From Rudanella paleaurantiibacter (GTDB lineage: Bacteria > Bacteroidota > Bacteroidia > Cytophagales > Spirosomataceae): 64,000 nt of DNA. Below are positions 17,774-24,846 of this stretch, one piece after another (within the stretch, counting starts at the first letter, position 1; each line of letters starts with the position of its first letter). The position numbers were made by a program, and so were the translations under genes. The stretch is taken from assembly GCF_009184635.1 (NCBI RefSeq), contig NZ_WELI01000010.1, positions 184,261 to 248,260 on the forward strand, given 5' to 3'. Below the pieces are notes generated by a model. The model worked only from the letters and a program-made list of their open reading frames with translations, was not told the DNA's origin and searched no databases.

Positions 17774-19020
17774 CACACGTAGGTATCATTGGCGGGGGGA
17801 TTGTCGGGCTTAGCTCGGCGTACTACCTGCACCGGGCGGGTTACCGCGTTACGGTTTTCGATCAGAACCCCATTACCGACGGGTGTTCGTTTGGCAACGC
17901 GGGCATGATTGTCCCGAGCCACATTATCCCGCTGGCTCAACCGGGCATGATCGCAAAAGGAATGCGCTGGATGCTCCGGTCGACAAGCCCGTTTTATGTG
18001 CGGCCCCGCCTGAGTGCCGACCTGCTGCGGTGGGGCTGGTTGTTTTACCGCCATGCCAACGCCCGGCATGTTGAGCGGGCCATTCCGGCCCTGCGCGACC
18101 TGAGCCTGTTGAGCAAGAAACTCTATATCGAACTGGCTGGCCCCTCGAGTCCGCTGGCCGATTTTGGCTGGCAGGAGCGGGGTTTGTTTATGCTTTACAA
18201 AACGGCATCGGCCGAGCACGAAATGGCCGAAGAAGCTGAGGTGGCCAACCGGGCCGGTATCGAAGCACAGGTGCTCAATGGTACACAGGTGCAGGACCTG
18301 GAGCCCGATGTACGTGTAGACGTGCGCGGGGCGGTGTACTACCCCGGCGATGCGCACCTGAACCCCGGCGCGTTGGTGCGGACTCTGCTCGATTACCTGC
18401 GTGGGCAGGGCGTCGGGTTCGTAACGGGTACGGCCGTAACGGGTTTCGGTACGAATGGTAACCGGGTTACGGCGGTGCAAACGGCTGGAAATGAGGTGGC
18501 AGTTGATGAAGTAGTGGTGGCGGGCGGAGCCTGGTCGCCGGAGATTGCCGCCCGGCTGGGGGTAAATCTATCGTTGCAGGGGGGCAAAGGGTACAGCTTT
18601 ATGTTACGCGGTCTCACACCCAATGTGCGTGTGCCAGCCATCATGCTCGAAGCCCGCGCCACGGCCACGCCGATGGGGAGTGACCTCCGATTTGCGGGTA
18701 CGCTCGAAGTGGCCGGTACCGACCTGACCGTGAACCTGAACCGTGTGCGGGGCATTGCCGAGTCCATCAATCAGTACTATCCCGAACTGCCCGTGCAGAT
18801 GCCCGCCGTGGATGCCGTATGGCGGGGCCTGCGGCCCTGTTCACCCGATGGTCTGCCGTACATTGGTCGGGCGGGTCGGTTCGATAACGTTACGCTGGCC
18901 ACCGGCCACGGCATGATGGGCCTGAGTCTGGGGCCTGCTACCGGTTTGTTGGTCGCCGAAACTGTAGCTAACCGGCCTGAAAGTATGGATCTGACCCCGT
19001 TCCGACTGGATCGGTTTTAG
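17770..19020 (+). CDS. FAD-dependent D-amino acid (D-hydroxyproline) dehydrogenase
   Basis: About 416 residues from the ATG at 17770, which overlaps the epimerase stop; the reading frame extends back to 17695 but the dinucleotide-binding motif GIIGGGIVGLSSAYYL begins exactly at the internal start. This is a DadA/DAO-fold flavoprotein, with LRPCSPDGLPYIGR and ATGHGMMGLSLGPATG typical near the C-terminus. It probably oxidises cis-4-hydroxy-D-proline to the pyrroline, passing electrons to the respiratory chain. The aldehyde dehydrogenase that would finish the route to 2-oxoglutarate is not in this window. Confidence 0.85.
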   Translation: MTHVGIIGGGIVGLSSAYYLHRAGYRVTVFDQNPITDGCSFGNAGMIVPSHIIPLAQPGMIAKGMRWMLRSTSPFYVRPRLSADLLRWGWLFYRHANARHVERAIPALRDLSLLSKKLYIELAGPSSPLADFGWQERGLFMLYKTASAEHEMAEEAEVANRAGIEAQVLNGTQVQDLEPDVRVDVRGAVYYPGDAHLNPGALVRTLLDYLRGQGVGFVTGTAVTGFGTNGNRVTAVQTAGNEVAVDEVVVAGGAWSPEIAARLGVNLSLQGGKGYSFMLRGLTPNVRVPAIMLEARATATPMGSDLRFAGTLEVAGTDLTVNLNRVRGIAESINQYYPELPVQMPAVDAVWRGLRPCSPDGLPYIGRAGRFDNVTLATGHGMMGLSLGPATGLLVAETVANRPESMDLTPFRLDRF

Positions 19021-19038
19021 GGAGGGCGACGAATGAAA

Positions 19039-19530
19039 TGAATTGGTACGCGAATGACGCGGATTAGGGCGATTTTCACGGATTAACCATCAAAACTATC
19101 AGCGTCAATTTGGCCAATCCGCGTCATCCGCGTGCAATTATTTAAATGAATTGGTACGCGAATGACGCGGATTAGGGCGATTTTCACGGATTAACCATCA
19201 AAACTATCAGCGTCAATTTGGCCAATCCGCGTCATCCGCGTGCAATTATTTAAATGAATTGGTACGCGAATGACGCAGATTTGGTTGATTTTCACGGATT
19301 GTTAATCAAAAACTATCGGCGTCTATCCGGCCAATCCGCGTCATCCGCGTGCTATTTATATTGATGAGCTAATCCAGGAAATTAGCACGCGAATGACGCA
19401 GATTTGGTTGATTTTCACGGATTGACCATCGAAACTATCAGCGTCAATCTGCTTGATCTGTGTCATTCGCGTGCCATTTAAATCCAAACAAATCAGCCCG
19501 CGAACGGCGCGGATTAAGCCCATTTTCGCG
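19039..19530. repeat. Tandem array of palindromic ~108-bp repeats
   Basis: Units begin at 19041, 19149, 19257 and 19380, with a truncated fifth near 19490. The first two are identical over 108 bp; later ones are diverged, and the fourth follows a 123-bp interval. Each unit carries GTACGCGAATGACGCGGATT on the left and GGCCAATCCGCGTCATCCGC on the right, so each can fold into a hairpin. The array occupies nearly all of the 566-bp gap between two convergent genes. There are no variable spacers, so it is not a CRISPR. Confidence 0.9.
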
Positions 19531-19586
19531 GATCATGCGATACTGAGAGCAGACCATCAGGGGAGCCAAAAACTAAAACCCCAGCA

Positions 19587-20567
19587 CTACTTTTTCAGGG
19601 TCTGATTCAGAAACCCGGTGATGTAGTTGAGCGTCGGGGTAAACCACGGCTCGAAAAAGAGGAACGTGTGCGGAGCGTCGGCAAAGGTGTGTACTTCGGT
19701 GTAAACGCCGAATCCGTTTAGCTTTTTCATCAGATCATCCCGACCGGCGTGCATGCGCTCCACGGAGCTATTCAGAAACAACATGGGCGGGGTAGTTAGG
19801 CCGGCCTGATGCAGGGCCGAAGCCTCGTTCCAGAGCTCTGGTTTTTCAGTTTTAGAGTACCCAAACCAGTACGTAGCCGCCGAGGTCGACCGGGTATCAT
19901 TGCCCTCGCCCGACTCGAGATGAATAAACGCCAGAATCCCGTCAATATCAACAACGGCCTGCACCCGGCTCGATTGGTTCGGATGCCCACCCATACCTTC
20001 AAAAAGGGGTTTGTCGTTGGTGCTGCCTATCAGCGCTGCCAGTTGCCCACCCGATGAAAACCCCAGCACCGCTATCCGGTTCGGGTCGATCTGGTACCGT
20101 TTGGCGTTGGCCCGCATCCAGCGAATAGCCGCTTTTACATCATGCACCGACGCCGGGTACAGCGCTTCCGTCGACAGGCGGTATTCGACCGGAATAGCCA
20201 CAAAGCCCCACTCGGCGAGCCGCCCCGCCATCGTGTTGTTGTGCGAGCGGTCGCCGGAGCGCCATCCACCCCCATGAATCATCAGTACGGCCGGGTGCTG
20301 GCGGGTGCGGCTCTGCGGGGGCGCGTAAACGTCGAGCAGGAGGGAGCGGCCGGGCGTCGGGGTGCTGTACGGGAGGTTACGGGTCACGCGTACGCCCAGT
20401 GGCAGCGTCGAGTCGGCAAGGGTGATGTTCGGCTGCTTTTTTTTCTCCTGAATAAACGATTTACGTACCGTGAACGAGGTATCGCGGCCACCCGTAGGGC
20501 CTATCTGAGCCGACGTTAAGGAAGAGCCGAGGAGGAAAGCCCCCAAAAAGAGCAAAGTGCGTGGCAT
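19587..20567 (-). CDS. Secreted alpha/beta hydrolase (esterase/lipase-like)
   Basis: About 326 residues from the ATG at 20567, chosen because it starts a signal peptide (MPRTLLFLGAFLLG to TSAQ). The oxyanion motif is MIHGGGWRSGD, the nucleophile elbow is GFSSGGQLAAL, and the histidine is probably in DAPHTFLFF. This is the hormone-sensitive-lipase/BD-FAE type, often acting on acylated polysaccharides or small esters. It is divergent from the glutaminase-like gene across a 170-bp region, so shared regulation is possible. Substrate unknown. Confidence 0.85.
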   Translation of the reverse strand: MPRTLLFLGAFLLGSSLTSAQIGPTGGRDTSFTVRKSFIQEKKKQPNITLADSTLPLGVRVTRNLPYSTPTPGRSLLLDVYAPPQSRTRQHPAVLMIHGGGWRSGDRSHNNTMAGRLAEWGFVAIPVEYRLSTEALYPASVHDVKAAIRWMRANAKRYQIDPNRIAVLGFSSGGQLAALIGSTNDKPLFEGMGGHPNQSSRVQAVVDIDGILAFIHLESGEGNDTRSTSAATYWFGYSKTEKPELWNEASALHQAGLTTPPMLFLNSSVERMHAGRDDLMKKLNGFGVYTEVHTFADAPHTFLFFEPWFTPTLNYITGFLNQTLKK

Positions 20568-20595
20568 ACTGTGTCGAAAAGGAGAGTTCGGAACG

Positions 20596-20603
20596 CAAAG
20601 GTA
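20596..20603 (-). promoter_or_regulatory. Bacteroidota -7 promoter box for the secreted hydrolase
   Basis: On the minus strand TACCTTTG matches TAnnTTTG, 28 bp before the chosen start at 20567. Confidence 0.45.
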
Positions 20604-20737
20604 AACGGTGGCGCGTCTGGAAGTTTCTGACTCAGATGAGCTACTGAACGAAATTTCTGCCCCCAATTAGTAGACACTCCCCCGCTTTGTGTCTTTATGA
20701 AACGGCTGGCGACTCGTCGGCTGCTAACTGTACACGA

Positions 20738-23245
20738 ATGACCAAACTATCTCTTCAACTTATCCTGCTGGCCTCGGCCCTGACGGTTGGCCCGGCCTCA
20801 GCGCAAACGCTCCGGCCCCCTTCGTACCCGCTGGTTACGCACGACCCTTACTTTAGCCTCTGGAGCAATACCGATAACCTCAACGATAGCCCTACCCGCC
20901 ACTGGACCGGCAAACCACAGTCGCTCGAAGGCGTGGTACGTGTCGATGGTAAAGCGTATGGGTTTCTCGGGGCTGCGCCAACCGTGTACAACGCTCTGCT
21001 GCCTACCGGCGAGGCAAAGCCCTACATGGCGCAATACACCTTTGAGCAACCGCAGCCGGGCTGGCAGCAACTTGATTATAAAGCTGAGGGCTGGAAAACA
21101 GGTCCCGGCCCGTTTGGGAATACGCCCGATGCCCGCACGGTCTGGAACAGTAGCCGGTCCGACAAAAACGGGATTCACGTTCGGCGCGAGTTTACGTACG
21201 ACGGTAAAACTGACCCCTCGAAGCTCCTGCTGGCCATCAGCCACGACGACGACGTGGAGGTGTACCTGAACGGCGTGCAGATTCTCCAGAAAAAATGCTG
21301 CGCGGGCGACCACATATACCTGCCGCTCTCGGCCGAGGGGCAGAAAGCCCTCAAACCCGGTCGTAATGTGCTGGCTGCGCACTGCGTGAGTCCGGTTGGC
21401 GGGGCCATTATTGACGTGGGCCTGGTGAGCCCGGCCGAGGTACCGACACTCACTAAAGCCACCCAAACCGACGTAAAGGTCACGGCCACGCAAACCGAAT
21501 ACACGTTTACGGCGGGGCCCGTCGATCTGAAAGTTAATTTCCTGTCGCCCCTGTTGCTGGAGGATCTGGAGGTGGTTGCCCGTCCGGTTACGTATGTGAC
21601 GTTCAACGCCCGCGCCCGCGACGGAAAAGCCCACAAAGTGGAAGTGTTCTTTGGCGAATCGGGCGCGGTAGCCACTAACACCGCCGGACAGGGTGTGGTT
21701 ACGGATGCGGGGCAGTCGGGTAATTTGCGTTGGCTCAAGGTAGGCACGCAGGATCAGCCCGTACTGAAAAAGAAAGGCGATAACGTGCGTATCGACTGGG
21801 GCTACGCGTACCTCGCCGTGCCTAATGGAGCCGGTATGCAACTGGCTACGGGCTCGCTGGAGAGCCTGAAACAGGCGTTTGCCGAGAGCGGTAAACTGCC
21901 CGCCGGTGCGCTGGGTGGCAAAAAAGGAGCTGCCGCCGAACTGGCCCTGGCCGTTAATCTGCCGATGGGTTCGGTAGGGGCTAAGCCGGTGCAAAAATAC
22001 CTGATGCTCGCTTACGATGACCTGTACTCGGTACAGTACTTCGGCGAGAACCTGCGGCCCTGGTGGCGTCGGGATGGTAAAACGACCATGAACGAGCTGC
22101 TGCAGACGGCCGGTAAAGAATACAACCAATTGCGGCAGAAAAGCACCGCCTTCGACGCCAAACTCCGGGCCGACGCCCAGAAAGCGGGCGGTAAAGAGTA
22201 CGCCGATCTGTGCGTGCTGGCTTACCGGCAGGCTATTGCAGCCCATAAAATTGTGGCAAGCCCAACCGGCGAAGTCCTGTTTTTCTCCAAAGAGAATTTT
22301 TCCAACGGTTCCATCGGCACCGTCGACGTGACGTACCCTTCGGCCCCGCTCTTTTTGGTGTACAACAACGAGTTGGCTAAAGGGTTGCTCCGGTTTATAT
22401 TCGAGTACAGCGAGTCGGGTCGTTGGAAAAAAGACTTCCCGGCCCACGATGTAGGCACCTACCCGCTGGCTAACGGGCAAACCTACGGCGAAGATATGCC
22501 CGTGGAAGAAGCCGGTAACATGGTGATTCTGACGGCGGCCGCCGTGCAGATGGACGGCAAGCCCGACTTTGCCCGCCAACACTGGCCCACGCTGACCAAA
22601 TGGGTTGGGTTTCTGAAACGCGACGGTTTCGATCCGGCCAATCAGCTCTGTACCGACGATTTTGCCGGCCACCTCGCCCGCAATGCCAACCTCTCGGCCA
22701 AGGCTATTATGGGTATTGCCTGTTATGGGCAGATGGCACAGGCGCTGGGCGACCAAAAAACGGCCGATGAGCACCTGACGCTGGCCCGCGAACTGGCCCG
22801 CAAATGGATGCAGATGGACGACCTCGGCGACCGCTACGCCCTGACGTTTGACAAAACGGCGGGTAGCTGGAGCCAGAAATACAACATCGTGTGGGATAAG
22901 CTGCTCGGGCTGAATGTGTTCCCGAAAGAGGTGGCACAAAAAGAGATTGCGTTCTACCTCAAAAACCAGCAACCCTACGGCCTGCCCCTCGACAGCCGGA
23001 AAACCTACACCAAATCAGACTGGATTATGTGGACGGCGACAATGGCTGATTCTGAGCGCGACTTTCAGGCCCTGATTACACCAATCTGGAAGTTTGCTAA
23101 CGAGACCCCAAGCCGCGTTCCCCTCACCGACTGGCACGAGACCACCAACGCCAAGCAAGTGGGCTTTCAGGCCCGCTCGGTGGTAGGTGGGTATTTTATC
23201 AAAATGCTCGAAAGCCGCATTGGCCCCGGCAAGGCGAAAAAGTAA
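20738..23245 (+). CDS. Secreted glutaminase-like protein (DUF4964/DUF5127/DUF4965/DUF1793 architecture)
   Basis: About 835 residues from the ATG at 20738, giving a signal peptide ending ASAQ; the frame reaches back to 20687. The N-terminal segment PPSYPLVTHDPYFSLWS and the long multi-domain layout match the glutaminase-A family of fungi and Bacteroidota. A jelly-roll-like insert (SHDDDVEVYLNG) lies near residues 165-230. The C-terminal half is the six-hairpin-like region (DDFAGHLARNANLSAKAI). Bacterial members are biochemically little studied, so glutamine hydrolysis is only a family-based guess; a glycan-related role is also possible. A strong terminator follows. Confidence 0.8.
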   Translation: MTKLSLQLILLASALTVGPASAQTLRPPSYPLVTHDPYFSLWSNTDNLNDSPTRHWTGKPQSLEGVVRVDGKAYGFLGAAPTVYNALLPTGEAKPYMAQYTFEQPQPGWQQLDYKAEGWKTGPGPFGNTPDARTVWNSSRSDKNGIHVRREFTYDGKTDPSKLLLAISHDDDVEVYLNGVQILQKKCCAGDHIYLPLSAEGQKALKPGRNVLAAHCVSPVGGAIIDVGLVSPAEVPTLTKATQTDVKVTATQTEYTFTAGPVDLKVNFLSPLLLEDLEVVARPVTYVTFNARARDGKAHKVEVFFGESGAVATNTAGQGVVTDAGQSGNLRWLKVGTQDQPVLKKKGDNVRIDWGYAYLAVPNGAGMQLATGSLESLKQAFAESGKLPAGALGGKKGAAAELALAVNLPMGSVGAKPVQKYLMLAYDDLYSVQYFGENLRPWWRRDGKTTMNELLQTAGKEYNQLRQKSTAFDAKLRADAQKAGGKEYADLCVLAYRQAIAAHKIVASPTGEVLFFSKENFSNGSIGTVDVTYPSAPLFLVYNNELAKGLLRFIFEYSESGRWKKDFPAHDVGTYPLANGQTYGEDMPVEEAGNMVILTAAAVQMDGKPDFARQHWPTLTKWVGFLKRDGFDPANQLCTDDFAGHLARNANLSAKAIMGIACYGQMAQALGDQKTADEHLTLARELARKWMQMDDLGDRYALTFDKTAGSWSQKYNIVWDKLLGLNVFPKEVAQKEIAFYLKNQQPYGLPLDSRKTYTKSDWIMWTATMADSERDFQALITPIWKFANETPSRVPLTDWHETTNAKQVGFQARSVVGGYFIKMLESRIGPGKAKK

Positions 23246-23274
23246 GTTCAGGCCCGTTCTGAAACACCCTTTCG

Positions 23275-23312
23275 AAACCCCTGTCCGACGTGTTCGGACA
23301 GGGGTTTTTGTT
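23275..23312 (+). terminator. Intrinsic terminator after the glutaminase-like gene
   Basis: AAACCCCTGTCCGA and TCGGACAGGGGTTT form a 14-bp stem followed by TTGTTT. A second weak fold (CGGGTGGAA ... TTCCACCCG, 23334-23386) lies just beyond, before the exopolysaccharide cluster. Confidence 0.9.
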
Positions 23313-23488
23313 TACTACCGGGACGCTTCGGTGCGGGTGGAAGAACAGGAACTAACGTTCCAGATCGTAGACATGGATTCCACCCGGTAGAAAATATAGG
23401 AGATTAAAATGGGGTAAGGCATTGTTTTTCAAGGAATTGACCTGATGGCACAGAATTGGACTAAAGGGAGGCCAAACGATTCCGTGAT

Positions 23489-23932
23489 ATGCCCCATAAC
23501 TACACCTTGTCCATTTTCATCGTTGATGACGATCCGTTCTGTCAGAGCTTGTACGAACAGCAGATTCGGAGCCTGGGCTACAGCCAGATTACCTTGTTCA
23601 GCGACGGGCAGGAATGCCTCAATCACCTGACCGATCAGCCCGATATCATCTTCCTGGATTACCGGATGGAACCCCTCGACGGCCTCGAAGTTCTCCGGAA
23701 AATCAAGCGGTTCAACCCCGACATTTACCCGGTTATTATCTCGGGGCAGGACGACCTGCAGGTGGCCGTTGATGCGCTCAAGTATGGTGCCTTCGACTAC
23801 ATCATCAAAGGGGAAAATACGCTCCCCAAAATTGAAGGGGTTCTGAAAAAAATTCAACACGTGATTGCACTGTTGGAGCAGGCTCCGCACAACCGCTGGC
23901 GTAAACTCAAAAATCTGTTCGGACGCGTATGA
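23489..23932 (+). CDS. Stand-alone response-regulator receiver protein
   Basis: A 147-residue CheY-like receiver domain without an output domain. The acidic pocket is Asp13-Asp15 (IVDDDPF), the phospho-acceptor Asp57 (FLDYRMEPLDG), and the conserved lysine Lys107 (YIIKGEN). The last 30 residues are basic. Its stop overlaps the start of the OPX lipoprotein (ATGA), so production of the receiver and of the export pore is coupled. It may respond to the hybrid kinase at 40777, whose own HPt-like domain could pass phosphate to it; that link is inference. Confidence 0.88.
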   Translation: MPHNYTLSIFIVDDDPFCQSLYEQQIRSLGYSQITLFSDGQECLNHLTDQPDIIFLDYRMEPLDGLEVLRKIKRFNPDIYPVIISGQDDLQVAVDALKYGAFDYIIKGENTLPKIEGVLKKIQHVIALLEQAPHNRWRKLKNLFGRV

Positions 23933-24693
23933 GTTGGCTTGTGCACGGAGTGGGTCGCTTACTCCTGTTCGTGGGCCTGATCTGGCTCTCGGGCTGCGCT
24001 ACCCATCACAACCTGTTTCAGGCCGATTCGTCGGCCAATGCCGCGCCCGTTGATTCAACCTTTTTCGGACTCGATAAGGTGCAGTACCGAATCCGGCCCG
24101 ACGATAAGGTGAGCATCAGCATCTGGAACCACGACGACCTCAGCGTGGGCTCGTTGTACAGCATTTACAGCGCCAACGAGGTGTACGGTAAGTGGGTGAT
24201 GGTGGATGCTAACGGCGATGTGGCCGTGCCCAAAATTGGCCGGGTACGTGTGGCCGGGCTGACCTTGCTCGAAGCCCGTGAACGGCTCCTGACCGAGTTC
24301 CGCAAATGGATTGTCGACCCGATTGTCGACGTGCGGGTGCTTAACCGCGAGGTGACGGTGCTGGGTGAGTTACGTAGCCCCGGTAAGTTTCTGCTCGAAA
24401 AAGAAGCTAACACCCTGGTGGAGATGGTGGGTCGGGCGGGCGACTTCGATATGTACGCCGACCGGCAGGCGGTGAAAGTCATTCGGACGATTGACAAACA
24501 GCCGCACACCATCGTGGTCGACCTGACCCGGATGGACAATTACGAAGCGAGAAACATTGCCATTCTGCCCGGCGACGTGATCTACGTACCAGCGCGTAAG
24601 AGCAAGCTCTGGGACAAGCGGGCCGGGCCGGGCGTGCTGCCCATTGCAAGCGCCATCACCACCCTCGCAGTGTTGTTCAAAACGTTTTTCTAA
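23929..24693 (+). CDS. Polysaccharide export lipoprotein (OPX/Wza-like)
   Basis: A 254-residue lipoprotein with lipobox WLSGC (Cys23). A polysaccharide-export domain follows (about 55-150, YRIRPDDKVSISIWNHDDLS), then one SLBB domain (about 140-215, VTVLGELRSPGKFLLEKE). The C-terminus ends in a hydrophobic segment (PIASAITTLAVLFKTFF) that could cross the outer membrane as in Wza. OPX proteins form the outer-membrane exit for capsule or exopolysaccharide. Length is short compared with E. coli Wza (379), as is common in Bacteroidota. Confidence 0.9.
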   Translation: MSWLVHGVGRLLLFVGLIWLSGCATHHNLFQADSSANAAPVDSTFFGLDKVQYRIRPDDKVSISIWNHDDLSVGSLYSIYSANEVYGKWVMVDANGDVAVPKIGRVRVAGLTLLEARERLLTEFRKWIVDPIVDVRVLNREVTVLGELRSPGKFLLEKEANTLVEMVGRAGDFDMYADRQAVKVIRTIDKQPHTIVVDLTRMDNYEARNIAILPGDVIYVPARKSKLWDKRAGPGVLPIASAITTLAVLFKTFF

Positions 24694-24704
24694 GTATCCA
24701 GTCA

Positions 24705-24832
24705 AAATGAAATGTATAATGTAGAATGGATAATTAGGTGGTTGATAATCAGTGAATTAATTCGCTATTCATTGCCCATTACTCATTGTTCATTTTCCAT
24801 TGTCCCATTGTGCATTATTCAGTATCCATTCA
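24705..24832. repeat. Dispersed short-word repeat, family A
   Basis: AATGTATAATGTAGAATGGATAA words, a core TTGATAATCAG, then complementary words (CTATTCATTGCCCATTACTC type). Same design as 16600-16730, and it fills the gap between the OPX and Wzc-like genes. Confidence 0.75.
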
Positions 24833-24846
24833 CGTAAACGAGTAGC

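Noticed and set aside
19039..19530. Possible CRISPR array
   Set aside because: Units are joined without variable spacers, are about 108 bp long, and no cas genes are nearby.
20798..22972. A 724-codon open frame antisense to the glutaminase-like gene
   Set aside because: It mirrors a GC-rich coding strand, shows no recognisable domain, and the sense frame has signal peptide and family motifs. Similar long antisense frames over other genes (for example 12249-13406 and 36870-37964) were dropped for the same reason.
23445..23460. TGGCAC...TTGG resembling a sigma-54 promoter before the exopolysaccharide cluster
   Set aside because: The spacing between the two blocks is one base short and the -12 block lacks the required GC. 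Sigma-54 spacing is strict.
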